Origin: Vanilla planifolia
Lineage: Eukaryota > Streptophyta > Magnoliopsida > Asparagales > Orchidaceae
Assembly (NCBI GenBank): GCA_023846275.1
Contig: CM043878.1
Span: forward strand, 7,185,501-7,249,500
Direction of reading: 5' to 3'
DNA length: 64,000 nucleotides
Of the stretch, positions 42,501-55,344 are shown in pieces. Position 1 is the stretch's first letter. Every line of letters begins with the position of its first letter. The position numbers and the translations under genes are program-made. The notes beneath the pieces were generated by a model. It had not been told where the DNA came from. It was given only the letters and a program-made list of their open reading frames with translations, and made no database searches.

Positions 42501-45500
42501 ATGTAATCTTTCTTTGAAATGAACTTGAAGATGAGAGGAAGAGAGCAATTGCCTTGGAAAGTAAAATGAGGTTATGCATTAATCTTAACAGTCAAAACTT
42601 ACGTTAAAGTTCGTCCTTTTATTTTCTCTTCATTATGAACGCTATTCTATTGCCTTTGATCTCCAAGAATTAACAATGTAGGGGAGTTGTAAAAAGATGG
42701 AGGTGCAAAGGGCATTAAAATACAGTTAAGCAAAGCATAAAGGATAGGAAACAACTTGGTCATCCTTGCTTGATGGCAAATAAGCCTTGTCAGGAGAACC
42801 AAGTGAAGGGAGATTGTGAGAAAGAAATAGCAAGAGAAAGCATTTTGTTTTTTTTTCTCTTCCAATTTTCAAGCCCCGTTGGTGGGCATTACATACATAT
42901 CATAAGTACGGTAATGTCTCCTAATTATCCTCATCAAGTTACTATGTAACTTTCCCCCTCAGATGGACCATTTTATCTCAACAACCTAGAAAAGATTTCA
43001 AAGTTGATCAACTAGCTGCGCTTCTGGCAATTCAATCCACTTGACCTCCACCCAGCACTTCATTCTGACAAACTTGATCACTGGAAATCAGTATTAAATT
43101 GGTGATAAGTTTGTTCTTGTGGATTCAACATGACAACATATTGCTTCTTAATCTGATCTGCAAAACAATGCATTTGGCATTTAGAGAAGCAAGCTGTCCT
43201 GTTAATTCTGTAAACTAGTTTTCAAGCTCACTACTGGAACCTTTGGACTACTGAAACTTCCTCATAATTAGAAAAAAGTTCACAGTTCTTAGCTTCAATC
43301 CATTCTGTCAAATTTCTTACTGAATACTTTTCTTTGAAGTCATTTTGAAAAAGCTTCACCTATGTAAAGTACACAATGTTTTTTGGGATTCACTGGTTTT
43401 GAAAAAGTGCATACTTATAATAATCAAGAGATTTTCTTTATTTCTATGGACCAATCCTTTAATGATTCTTCTGCTTATCATCTCTACGTGTTTGCCTTAA
43501 AATTTGTTCTACTTCTAGCTTTATTTCCAGAATTCTAGGGTTTCAATTTCAACATTCAATTATTTTGTTTCAACTTTTGACCAGTTTGAAACATTCCTTT
43601 TTCACTTCTTTATGTTTCCTTTAGCTTATTTCCTCCAGATTTCCCTTTCCAAGAATGCAAAAAGATCCACAAACGTGTAAGCTTATGCGCTCTACATCAT
43701 CCACGTCAACCTCATTAGTGTGCTTGGGTCCGGCTTGCGTGGCATCAAAGCAAGCAAAGAGTGTAAACCATTAATGAGAGATTAAATGTGAATGTCATTT
43801 CTTCCCTACCCTAACTAGTATGAACCTTTTTCCCAAGCTCTATTAGTTCTTTTTTAAACTTTTAAAAGTAGATCAAGTATCATACAACGTTAGTTAGAAA
43901 TACTAAATTCTTATTTTTTTTTGGGATCAATTTTGACTAACTAGTGCATTATTGTTCTTTCTGGCATCACACATGTTTTATTAAGGCAACCTTACCTTCA
44001 TCATTATCGAACCGAGCACAATGATCAGTCCAACAGCTATCTATTTAGCATTTGGAATTGAATTATTTCATTCACACCTAGTCTTTTCAAAGCCTTAATC
44101 ATGCCAACACCTTCATTGGAAGAAAATGTTTTGGTCATTTCTCAAATTTCCTACGATTCCACACCTCCACTTCATCCTACTCCACTCATTCGTGAAACTA
44201 CAACACTACCATTCAATTTTCTTATTTTTCAGACTACTAAGCACGAGCCCCCGAATAAGTTAGCTGCTGAGCATATAGAGCAATTGATTATGACAAAATC
44301 TTGCTACCTCCAGTTGCTATGGAGATCACAACTGATGCTACTATCAATCCATTCATTGGGTTGACAGAACAAATGCTTAAAGTGTTTTATGAGCTTCCCT
44401 TAGTTTCAAATTTGTCAATTCTATTTAAGAAAGTACCATAGACCATACAGAGTTTGTGCCATCTCCAATGCCAAAAAAGATTTTGGGTCTTTCTAAGATG
44501 CTTTTACCTCTGTTGCTATTATGCCAATTCATATAATGACATGAAGTTGGTCTCACCCCATTTCAAATGTGCTTTCAACAATAAAAGATTTGCCGAAGGT
44601 TTTGTTCACCATTTGTGCTTCTAGATTCATTAAACTAAAAATGATCAAATCAACATTGCTAGGTTTGTATCCAAATGCTTCACTATCATAAAAACAAATA
44701 GACTCGACACTACTTTTAATCTCAAGGCTAAGACAGGATCGTCTATCAATCACGGCTATATGACATACAACTTAAAAATATCCGCACTTCTCCGTCAAGA
44801 GATTCAAACCGGTTCCCACCACAATATACATCTTCAGTGCTACGATAAAGGTGTCCATCCCAACTACTAATTGAACTTGAGCTTTTTGTAGCCAACGAGA
44901 TTAGTCATGGACAATGTACTCTTCCATGACAATACTCAGCTTATACTACATCACATACTAGTTTTATATTATACATTTAACTATATTTTTCATGCTAACA
45001 TTTTATGTTTTAGACCATCATATTACCCTTAAATATATCCAATTAGATCACAAGTTACTTCTTTGTGTTTTGAGTATATTTGTAAAGATTAGAATGTCAT
45101 TATGGCTACCACTGGCGACAGAAATAACTTCTGATTGTCAAGACCGTCACTTTTGAACAACTGCCTAAAGTCACCGCCTCAGACAAGAAAAATTGTCTTG
45201 AATAATTCAGTCTAATAAAATCAAGATGGCCCAATCAAAATCACCTAGTGCAATTTAACAATATTCCAAAGGAGACCCTTCTACCTAATTCACCCTAATT
45301 CTCATAATGATTTGTGCTTAACTCTACTCTATTCTCAAGGGGCATAATACCTACAATTTAGAAATGAATGAAAATATTTTTTAATAGAACAATAAAAAGG
45401 ATCTATTCTTGATGAAGATGGATGATTTACCTCATTATGTACCTTGATGGTAATGTTCTTGGTGCAGCTACAAGGAGATGAAGGTTTGGATCATCGAGTT

Positions 45501-48500
45501 TATGGTATTCAATGAGAGGCTGAGCTATTCTTAGCATGGAGGTCAAGATTTTTATTTCCAATATTTTGATCTCTTAGTTCATTAGTTTGTTTTAATTTCT
45601 TGTATCGATTCTTTTTTTCTTTAAGTCTTGATAAATATTTGAACAAGCAAATGTGTGCAGCTTGCTGTCAAAATCTATAAATCTAATCTTCATACCATTA
45701 GCAAAAATTTATTAGTTCAAAGCTTTGAGTGGTTTGGAATCTAAATAATACTTCTAAAGCCTTGAAAAAAAATGTACCCTAAATAAATCAGATTTCACAG
45801 CAGTCTGTTTTAAAACTTTAACAAACGGATTTCAAAATTCTGAAAACTAATAGCATAAAAGATCTTTTAAGTATGAGCTTTCACTGGAAAGAACTCGAAA
45901 AACAATGAGACTTAGTTGCTCATAGATAAATTTTGTAATTGTCTTGCAAAACCTAGAAACTCGTTTTCAAGCTTAGTGTTGAAAGCATTTGACCACAAAA
46001 ACGTACTTACATATAAAATTTAAATTATTTCCTACAGAAAACTTTTCATCTTGAAACCTTTTTGATAGAGTATAACAAGTTCGAATTTCACTGCATGTTG
46101 TGAGATTCATTACTTTTGCTCGAGTGTGCATACTTAACACAATCAAAGGATTCTCTTGATTTGGTTGACCAATCCTTTATAAAATTTGGTGTAGGCAATG
46201 TGGGACGTTTGACACACGATGCCTAACTCAATAGCATGCTAAGCAGATGGTGGAACGTAAAGTAGCCATTAGAAGACTGGTATTTTTGTGAGTTTTTTCT
46301 TTGGGATTAGAAAGGGGATAACCTAAAGGAAACCTAAGAGACAAAAGGGAAATGTTAGAACTTGAAAAAACTAAAACAAAACTAACTCCATTGTGAAATT
46401 TAAGCCCTATATTGTCGAAAATGGAACCAAAGCCAAAAATAATTCCTATAAACACTGAACGATGATAAAATAAATGGATAAACAAAGGATTGGTACAGTT
46501 AAAGTAATAGAATTGTCATTTTATTATTCTAAGTATGCAATTGAGGAAAAACAATAAATCCCAAAATACACAATGGGTGTGAAACTCTATCGAAAACACT
46601 TTGCAATGAAAGGTGTTCAATCAGAAACTTTTCAGGGCTACAAAGTTCAATTATGAGCTCATTTAAGAGGTCAAAAGCTTCCAACAGCAAGCTTGAAAAT
46701 CAGTTTTCAGATTTACCAGGAAAGCTTAGTTTAAAAATGGAGCACCTCTAATGAAGGAGCACTATAACAAAAATTCAATCAAGAAAGACAAAAAAATGCA
46801 AAATGGTAAAAGAAATAATGCATAATTCAATCTTGGATAAGTGCATAGGTGCTGAGAAATTAATGGTATAAGAATTCGGAAATGATTAATAGTTCACCTA
46901 AAAGGACTTTCAAAGTAAAAAATGCTATTCCTGACAATTCCCCAAGAACTAAACAAAGGTAGTCGGTTGTCAAGTCATTACAGCATGCACTGAATAGAGA
47001 CTCTTGAACTAGTAGTATTGCTGAAAAATCCCCAACAACTTGGCAAAAGTAGCAAAGAATAGACAATAATATCCTTTTTGCACATTATACAAAGCAGAGT
47101 ATTACAATGTACTTTGAGGTTATTAGAATTCAATTCAGAAATCTGAACATCAACATAGTAATAATAGAAGTAAGACGGTTGCAGAGAGCATACCAGTACT
47201 CCAGCACCTTCCCCCATGACAAAGCCATCCCTATCTTTATCCCATGGTCTTGATGCCGTCTTGGGATCATCATTCCTTTGGGATAGAGCTCTACATGCAA
47301 CAAAACCCCCAATACCAATGGGAATGATCGCAGCTTCAGTTCCACCAGCTAACATTACATCAGCCTCTCCTCTGCGAATATGATTTGCGGCAGCATAGAA
47401 GCAATAATTGGAAGTAGCACATGCAGTAGAAATTGAATAATTAGCACCCATGAAACCAATGTCCATAGCAAGCAAAGCAGATCCCATGTTTGTAATGGCA
47501 TATGGGATGAAAAATGGAGTAATTTTTCTGTATCCTTTCTCAATAAGAGCTTGAACTCCATCAGAAAATACAGTAAGTCCACCCATGCCAGTACCCACAA
47601 GCACACCAGCTCGAACTTTGTCAATCTGTTAAGATAAAAATGATATGATTGAATCAATAATAATAAGCTATTGAGAAAAGAAACAGACCAATTCAAGGGC
47701 AAAAGCAAAGATATACAGAGTTCGAACAATGCACTAAAATGAAGAGCATTTGATATTGTATCAATAAAAAATTAAGAATCCCCAAATAAACCAGTCATCA
47801 ACATTCAATGGGGATGATCCAATGAAGCAAATTAACATCCAAAGAGAGTCACAAGTCCACAAGAATGCAATAATCTTTCAGATCAAAAAAATAGGGCATT
47901 AATATAGTCTTAAAGAATTTGAATTGCACCAAGACAATGAACCCAACTCAATTTCCAAACATGAATGGGAAGATTGTTGTGTCATAATCAGGAACTTGGC
48001 TGAAACTTGAAACAGAAAAAGCAGAGTAGAAAATATAGGAATTCCTGGTCAAAGAATTCTTTTATTGCTTGGGAATTGAAATTCAAGTTAAGGGCCTTCA
48101 TAAGTTGATTGACACAGTTTTCTCAGTTAGCTACAACCAAATGAAAATTGGAACTTGGAAATAAGGATTACATTCTTTGTAAAAGGACCTTGTAACTTTC
48201 CACAAATAAACTACTGATGCTTGTACAATTTTCAAAGATATACTGACACAAAATTGTGTTTCTGTTTTAGCTTAATCCTCTCTAATAGACAACAAGTGCT
48301 TGCTCTCCTCAAAGGAAACTTCAAAGGCTGTTCAAGTACTTTCCTTCAACACCATTTCAAAAATTCTATTTGTTCAACACTCCCCCTTCTCCTTGTTTAC
48401 TTAATTAAAAAAGAACACCAAAGATTCCTTGATCCGTATCCTGAATTGGGGATGCTAAAAGTGCATCCGATGTCCGCACTGAGCGAGGTCATCTAGATTG

Positions 48501-51500
48501 GCAGAACAATGCAGTGGAAAATGATGGGAAGCACTTTTATCTCACAAGGAAAGGATACATGCAGGAAACATATAGGGAAAACTCCAATTTTTTAAAGAAA
48601 AACCCTAAACAAACTTTATTTACAAGAGTTCACCAATAAGCACCTTTGTAGCAAAAACGCTTACCTCCTCAAAGCACGCAATCCTGAAACTTTGATCTCT
48701 CCAAGGGATTAATCTTGATAGAACTCTTAGAACGCTGGAATATCAGATTTTTCATGTTAGTTTCCATCCCCTTCTAGGATCCCGTTTCTAGGTTTAAGGT
48801 TCCTTGGATTAAAATTATAGATATCCATCTCAAAATTAAAATAGCCCAAATCTAGGTGAAAAGCAAGAGAGATGGCACAAATCATCATCCAATTCCCCTT
48901 AGAACTATCTTACCAATCCTTTGGATTATTTTAGAAACTGCCTCTACCATTAAATTATCAAACATATGCTAAACGAAATTATCACTAGCCATCATTTTAG
49001 CCAACACCGAAATGCAATATTGTACGTGCATAAAATTTCTAGCACCAAAAGTTATGCATGCATTATTGTTAACATATACAAACAAAGACAATGTCCACTT
49101 CTGAACTTGTAAGCACATAATCCAACCTGGACGCATACATATTTGCGCTTGGATTAAGCTCACATACACATAATTATAATTACATACGTATAGTTTGTAC
49201 GCATGTTATTTCACTTATGTGACCGCCGAAATTCAGGTTTTGTTTTGTATGCCCCCTATCAACACTATGCTTAATATAGGTTGTCATATACACATCATTA
49301 CAATCATATAAGAACCACACACCAATACACAACTTTAGACTCAATTAATATGTACCTTTATCTATATAGGCACAAAAATATTTATGCATTACTGCATCTA
49401 AAAAGCTAAATAAGAAATACGAAGCTCTTTTGTGCTAATTTGCTTGTCATGTTTTTGGGATACAACAATTTAGAATTATTTGCATCATACACTGATGATT
49501 TTATCTCTTGATCATTCCTAAAAATCATATTTTATTAGTCATGTATCTCCAACAAGCATTACTTCAAGAAAAAAACAAAATTTCAAAAGTTTGACGACTG
49601 AAAGATACAGTAGCGTATGGAAGCAATGATGGGAACAACCTACAAATTGCTTGAATATTTTGATTTGAAACTTTTCTTTTAAATACATAAAAATTCATCA
49701 ATCAATTTTTCTAAAAAAATCTTTTATTTATAGATATTTTTTCAAATGGCTAAAAGCACTTACCAAACAAGCAAAATTAGCTGTTAAGCTTTTGCCCACG
49801 TTTGTATATTTTAATTAATAGTTATTATTTAAACAAGTATTCTTATGGCTCAAAATAATGGCTAAAAGAGCCCTTGCGCATGAGCTGTTCAATCAGAACA
49901 TTCAGAACCATACTATCGCAAAAACTACGTAATTGGATGGATGAAATTCAGCTGGGAGTGTTTAGAAATAAGATTTCATCAAGACCATTAGATCTGAATG
50001 CTAATCAGATGGATGGATTTAGATCTTATGAGCAAAATTATGCGATCGAACACCTGTAGTTACTCTGACAAATCGGAAGCATGCCATACGAAAACAAAGC
50101 TTGGTTTTGTCCTATATAGTGCATTAGTGATTGGAATGTCTTTATAAGACTTCTTGTGCTCAACGGGCAACCTTTATTCAGGCCAAGGCTGCCTACTGGT
50201 CTACTCAAGAAGTCTCTACCCATTCAGCTAGCGACTGATTATATTTGATTTACGAAAGTAGGATTAATAACCCAATCCATGTTTTGGATTTAGTTTCATG
50301 ATCGTTCACTGTACCAAACAGGTTCAGGATTTAGTGACTTGATTTGAAACGGCTTACTGTAGCGAACCTGGATTATATAAGTTTAAAATTTTTAATTAAT
50401 TAATACTACATAATTTTTGTAACAAATTAATTAAGAATTTTTAAAATATGATTAAAATTGATGGTCAAGATAAAATAGATCAAAGATATTAAAAAACATA
50501 AATATTTTTCTAAGATAATTAATTTTAATTTAATTTGTATACAATCAAGTTCAATATTTTAATCAAAATAAAATTAAAATACTTCAAATTAAATTCAAAA
50601 TATATCTCTTGATAGTTTGTCACTCCAACGAAAACGATTTTCATAGGATTTGACATTTATTCATCTTCTTCTTTTAATTCTCCCATAAATATGAGTATCA
50701 ACTACCTAAAATCTAAAAATTCATTTAAACAAATTTATTAGAAATATTTATGATTTGTTATCATTAAACAAAATATCATTACTAGAGGACAATAATATAG
50801 CAATCCATTGGTCATGTTATTTCACCTAAGCTTGGTTAAAGTTCTCAACGTGACATTTTCACACAATCATATACTATCGTTTGATCAGCATTTATAATTC
50901 TAAATTTATATATTATAAAATTAAATCATCACATAAGATGTTTTTTCTTTATTAATAATTTGACGATCCAATCAAAGTACCCAATTTTAAGTTTTCAATG
51001 CTAATGACTTGGAGTTTGTTGGAGATTCAAAACACAATTTTTTATATTGGTTTTGGGAAAAAATCTAGATATAGTCAGAGGGTATTAAGTTGTATTTTAG
51101 GAGATTTCTCTTTTGGAGAGCTTTGCACCTTCATAAAAAAATTCATAACAAGGAGTTTTATGTTATACAAGAGACCCTTGTAGGAAATGATAGATCATCT
51201 CATCTTGTTTCATTTGAAAAATCCAATAAGAAATGGATAAGATACAATGAGATGAGGTTAGGATTTTTACAAAGGAAAAGATCACTAAATAAGTGCTTTG
51301 AAAGGCTAAATTCTAATCTAGTATTTGAGCTCAAGGGCTTCAATGAGCTAGGGTATTTTTTTGTGCTATTAATTTGTACAAAAAAAAGAAACTCAAAAAA
51401 TGGTTCATAAATAATCAAAAGCGTGTTGGCCATATTTGTGAAATAATAGAGAGGCATTGCATATCCTATTTCATAAAATGATTAGGACACATACTATGTA

Positions 51501-53022
51501 GAGAACCTCTGAAATGTTGATAACTAAAAAGACCTTCTAATTATGCAAATGAAAGCTTCATATGGTGAAACTATTTCAAGAATGCCAACTAGCATATTTG
51601 GTAAATATCGTAAATGTTGTTAGAGTCATCAATTCAATCCTGCTCGCTACTTCAAAACCTGAAACAAAACAACAAAGACACAAGAACTGAGTAGCACAAC
51701 ACAAAGGTAGCATGTTTAATGCTTTGCATATTATGTTAGGCTATGTTTGGCAAAGTTGTCGTTAAATATTAAGTTAGTTAATGGAAATATTATTATTAAA
51801 TACTATTGAAAAGTTGAGTGTTTGGTAAATATTTTGTTGATAATTGTTTAATAAATGATTGGTATTGTGAAATAACTAATGTAGTATTTACCCTTTTGAC
51901 AAACATATAAAGTGAATCTTTTAATATTATTTTAGAAAGACAAAATGGTCTTTTACTCATATTTTTTTTGTTTTATCAGATCGAAAGGGAAAATTTTGAA
52001 ATATGGTCAAACAAATACCCTGCTATGCTTCTAAATGCATTTTTGCATAACGAATAATTTGCAAATAGCATAACAAATAGAATTTTAGACAATTTTAGAA
52101 ATTCATAGACACAGTGAGATTAGGAACTAAAGATTATTTATATAAGTTATCAAGGGGAATTTAAACTAAATGGGCACCAAAGTTGGCTAGACATGCAAAT
52201 GGTTAAATTGTTCGTTGACATAAAAGTTTAAGCTCACACACAAACTTAATATTCATATAGAAATAGAACAAAACAAATAGTTAGGTGCTTAAACATGAAA
52301 AAGATAAAATAAAAGAATAAAGAAAATGAACAGGTTAAAGAAACATGAATTGAAATTTGAAAACGGATTTACTAAACCTAAAATTAGCACTGCATAAAGT
52401 GCTACACTCATGGAGAAATTTAGAAGAAATAAATCAAGCTTCCATATAAGGATTTTGACGATGAGTAATTAAACAAAACAATCGTCTATTTAATTTATGC
52501 TGCTAGTTTTTCCACAAATTTCTAGCCATTCCAGGTCGAATTACCAGCATTTACCTTGCTCATAGAGGAACTTCCCACAGCAAGATCCGCGCTCTCCAAA
52601 GCCTTTTTTCCACTCACGATGCAGTACCTCAAGCAATCGTCAAGCCTCCGGTCATTCTTCCCATCGATATAACCCTCCGATGAGAAGCCCCTGATCTGCC
52701 CAGCGAACTTCGTGGGGAACACGGAAGCATCGAACCTATCAATCAGTCCTATCCCACTGTCCCCTTCAAGAAGCCGCTCGTAGTACTTTTCCACGTTGTT
52801 CCCGAAAACCGAGACCAGCCCCATTCCCGTGATCACCACCCGCTTCTTAGGGTCCGTCTCCCTTTTGGGAGCAACCACCGCAGGAGAAGCCACGGCAGCC
52901 CTCACCCCCACCGGTTTCCCGGATCTGCGCCCCTGCGGTGTCACCGCAGGGGGCGAGTGCCGAATGCGAAACCCCTCCACCGTGGGAAATGGAAAAGCAG
53001 GCGCGGCGCGGAGGGCCTGCAT
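30533..53022 (-). CDS. KASI: Plastid 3-oxoacyl-ACP synthase I, 7 exons
   Basis: Condensing enzyme that elongates acyl-ACP from C4 to C16 with malonyl-ACP in the plastid fatty-acid synthase. Exons in gene order: 52555-53022, 47194-47625, 33022-33195, 32193-32306, 31991-32092, 30687-30753, 30533-30600. They join in frame to 474 aa. Residues 1 to about 55 are an Ala/Pro/Arg-rich transit peptide starting [10 protein letters not shown]. The mature part starts near [19 protein letters not shown]. The catalytic residues are intact: Cys225 in STACATSN, His365 in NAHATST, Lys396 and His401 in TKSMIGH. The Gly-rich NSFGFGGHN lies near 456-464. The protein ends FAPYRP. An in-frame ATG 54 codons upstream (53,184) exists, but family members begin MQAL. 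The exon 4 donor (AAG|GTCATT) is weak but required by frame. Confidence 0.97.
30754..31990 (-). other. KASI intron 5
   Basis: A 1.24 kb AT-rich intron before the last two exons. Donor TTT|GTAAG and acceptor CTGCAG|AACCC. Nothing else was recognised in it. Confidence 0.85.
32307..33021 (-). other. KASI intron 3
   Basis: A 715-bp AT-rich intron (GAAGAG|GTATTT ... TTTCCAG|GTTAAC) containing a poly(A) run near 32,803-32,820. No element was recognised. Confidence 0.85.
34335..37330 (+). mobile_element. Retroelement-like pair of direct repeats (LTR-type fossil, broken)
   Basis: An AT-rich segment of about 150 bp (from about 34,335) is repeated at about 37,013, roughly 80% alike by eye. Each copy is followed by tandem units that begin like TTTGGTATCAAAACA. 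That phrase resembles the primer-binding site for initiator tRNA-Met found just inside plant LTR elements. The 2.7 kb spacing suits two ends of a small element. No reverse transcriptase or other pol motif was seen between them, so this would be a non-autonomous or heavily decayed copy. It looks old, and its outer borders were not resolved. Confidence 0.4.
34690..35075 (+). repeat. Tandem array of about 60-66 bp units with primer-site-like start
   Basis: Seven units start near 34,695, 34,761, 34,825, 34,888, 34,939, 35,000 and 35,060. Each has a word like GATATCAAA or GGTATCAAA, then ATTGAGATCTA, a stretch like ACTATAAGATTTC, and CTTGCC. A second array of three units occurs near 37,148, 37,213 and 37,278. 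Confidence 0.75.
43207..43470 (+). repeat. Dispersed repeat, copy 1 of 3
   Basis: Shares ordered words with copies 2 and 3: AACTAGTTTTCAAGCTCACT near the start, GGGATTCACTGGTTTTG, GTGCATACTTATAATAATC, and ACCAATCCTTTAA at the end. No protein motif or terminal repeats were identified. Confidence 0.6.
45951..46190 (+). repeat. Dispersed repeat, copy 2 of 3 (same orientation)
   Basis: Parallel words in the same order as copy 1: AACTCGTTTTCAAGCTTAGT, GAGATTCATTACTTTTG, GTGCATACTTAACACAATC and ACCAATCCTTTATAA. It lies about 2.74 kb downstream of copy 1. Confidence 0.6.
46501..46718 (-). repeat. Dispersed repeat, copy 3 of 3 (inverted)
   Basis: Read on the minus strand it gives AACTGATTTTCAAGCTTGCT, then GGAAGCTTTTGACC, GGGATTTATTGTTTTTCC and TTGCATACTTAGAATAAT. 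These follow the order of copies 1 and 2. Only about 310 bp separate it from copy 2. Confidence 0.55.
47626..52554 (-). other. KASI intron 1, 4.9 kb
   Basis: Intron between the transit-peptide exon and exon 2 (AGCAAG|GTAAAT ... TTAACAG|ATTGAC). The content is AT-rich. Somewhat GC-richer patches at 48.2-48.8 and 49.87-50.35 kb lack any coding similarity that I can recognise. A stretch at about 51,727 begins GGCTATGTTTGGCAAA, a start often seen in hAT-type MITEs, but no matching end was found. Confidence 0.8.
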
Positions 53023-53300
53023 TTCGTCGGGGTGAAGATGAGAGAGAGGGAGAGTCCTTGGAGGAAATGGCGTAAAGGAGAGCTCAGGCGATGTGAACGA
53101 GGGAGGAAGATCGAAGGTGGTTGGCTGCCAACACGGTTGCGGTAGGATGGAAAGCGCATCAAATAAGCTGAATCGTTTGTCCAAAACAAAACCGGACCGC
53201 AGACCCGGCCGCCCGACAATACCGGTTCAAGTGAAGATTTTGCATAAAAAAGTAGAAATAAATACTACAAGTAATTCGTGTTAGTTAAACAAAACATTCA
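53023..53300 (-). promoter_or_regulatory. KASI 5' UTR and promoter region
   Basis: GC-richer sequence continuing about 200 bases upstream of the start codon, then a sharp change to AT-rich DNA. It includes an open in-frame extension back to 53,184. No firm TATA box was seen. Confidence 0.4.
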
Positions 53301-53384
53301 TTAAAGATTTGTTGACATTTTTTTTATCAAAAAAAAAAAAAAGAATAATATTCCGTTTATAAATTGAGTTTTAATTTTATTTTC

Positions 53385-53462
53385 ATATATATAAATAAAT
53401 AAATAAATAAATAAATATATATATATATATGTGTGTGTGTATGTGTGTGTGTGTGTATGTCT
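53385..53462. repeat. Compound microsatellite (AAAT)n(TA)n(TG)n
   Basis: Consecutive tracts of AAAT-type tetranucleotides, TA and TG dinucleotides about 370-440 bp upstream of the KASI start codon. Confidence 0.95.
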
Positions 53463-55248
53463 GTATTGTTTTGTTTCTATCAATTTCTTATATCAGAAAT
53501 TTACTTTTTTTACATAAAATTCTCTTTTTAAGAACTATTTTACAAATTTTTTTAAATCTTTTTTAAACTATCATTTTCTAACAAAACTTAAACATGTTCA
53601 AAACATTATTATAATTAAAAACATTTAAAAATGATGTGTAGTGGTTTTAATGTTAATTTGTACTTATTTAAAAAATTCATTAAAATCATCATTTAATTTT
53701 AAACAAATAAAATTTCAAAATATAATTATATTTTACTAAGACAAAATTGTCTTTTAACTTATAAAATTATAATAATTAATCATACAATTAAAAAAATAAA
53801 TAAATTTTGTTAAGTCACTTCATATGACTTGATAAGAACTTTTGTTTAATAAATTAAACAAATAAAAACTGAATGAATAAATAAAATAAAACATGGTCTA
53901 TTTCATTAAAATTAGAATGTTTTTATTGAGATATGAAGCTTTTGTAATTCTCACTTATGGAGAAAGCACAAGTAAAGGTTCTACAACTAGATCTAGATCA
54001 AATGCTGATAACATAATTAGTGGAGGAATGAAGCTCTAGCAATGATCTAATTGGCTAAAGTTCATAAGGGTTGAGATGCATTAGTTGAGAAGAAAACAAG
54101 GTTTGTAGGAGTAGCAAAGTGTCAAATGACATGGAATCCAATGGCAATTAGAGTTGTGATGGTGTAAGAAGGTGGTAATAAATGACAGAGATTGAAAAAA
54201 ATGAGAAATTGAGGGATGAGTAACTGAAAGCGATAATGTCACTAAAGGTTTGGAGTGACCAATAATGATTGAATAATAGTTTAGATCATTGCGGTGATTG
54301 GGACATTACAAAATAAGCTATAATACCAAAAATTAATAAAGAATGCATGAGTGGAATCTTGCAACTCAATGAAGTGAAGGATGATTGCAATGACAGAGAT
54401 ATATTCGAATCATAACTTAGATAAAATTCAAATTGTAATTCGAATGTTGACAAACTTGGATCACAACCCAATGGTATGTATGCCTACAAAACAAAATATA
54501 TTTATAACAATTGATAATATTAAGCAAAAACTATTTTTATTTTTCTTAAATATTTCATAGTAACATATATATATATATATTAGCTAGAAATAAAATTAAA
54601 AAACATTTATACATAATAAAATGATGTAATAATAACAAAATGTGTCAAAAAAAAGCTAAAATCATCTTGAGGCCTTACATAACTTATTATAACCTACGAA
54701 AGACAAAAATAAACACAATTAAAAAAATTTTATATGAGATTCATTAGATCAATTCAAAATCATTAACCTTGTTCAACTATTCTTGCATTGGCTACTAATT
54801 AAAATTTCAAGATTAATATAAAGATCAACTCTCTAGGATTAATTTCAAAGAGTAAATCACTCATAAATTAAAACTCTCAAATACAAAATCTAGTTGAAAA
54901 GAAAAATAAAATAAGACATATATATATATATAGATAAAAATTGAAGGAAACTATAAAGGTGAACAAATGGTGAAGATTAACAAGAAAAGCTTAATATGAG
55001 AAAATTCATAGGCTAAGTCTAGAAGATTTAAAGTAAAACAAATAAAGTTTATGAACTTCTATTAACATCACTTTTGTTACAAATCTAGATGACACTCTTA
55101 TAATAGCTGGAGGAAGGAAGAAAACTAAAGTTTCTCATGTATAGACATTTTTATTTATTTCTCACACAATGGCCTTCTTTTTATATACTTATTTTATCCT
55201 AATTTTATTTTAAATAAAGTAGAATAGGATGTTATTTAATATAAAACC

Positions 55249-55344
<96 letters not shown>

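Larger units (their letters stand above)
33196..47193 (-). other. KASI intron 2, 14.0 kb
   Basis: A very long intron between the active-site Cys exon and the next exon. The ends are CTG|GTATGC and TTTGTAG|GTTTTG, and the flanking exons join in frame. It contains the paired retroelement-like repeats at 34.3-37.3 kb and the three-copy dispersed repeat at 43.2, 45.9 and 46.5 kb. There is a TA tract at 41,375-41,398. Much AT-rich sequence (33.2-34.3, 37.4-43.2 and 43.5-45.9 kb) has no family that I can name. Confidence 0.85.

Noticed and set aside
44101-44364. 87-codon frame in KASI intron 2
   Set aside because: No family features, and it is short enough to be chance or worn repeat sequence.
51727-52030. 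Possible hAT-type MITE starting GGCTATGTTTGG
   Set aside because: No convincing matching inverted end or target duplication could be found by eye.
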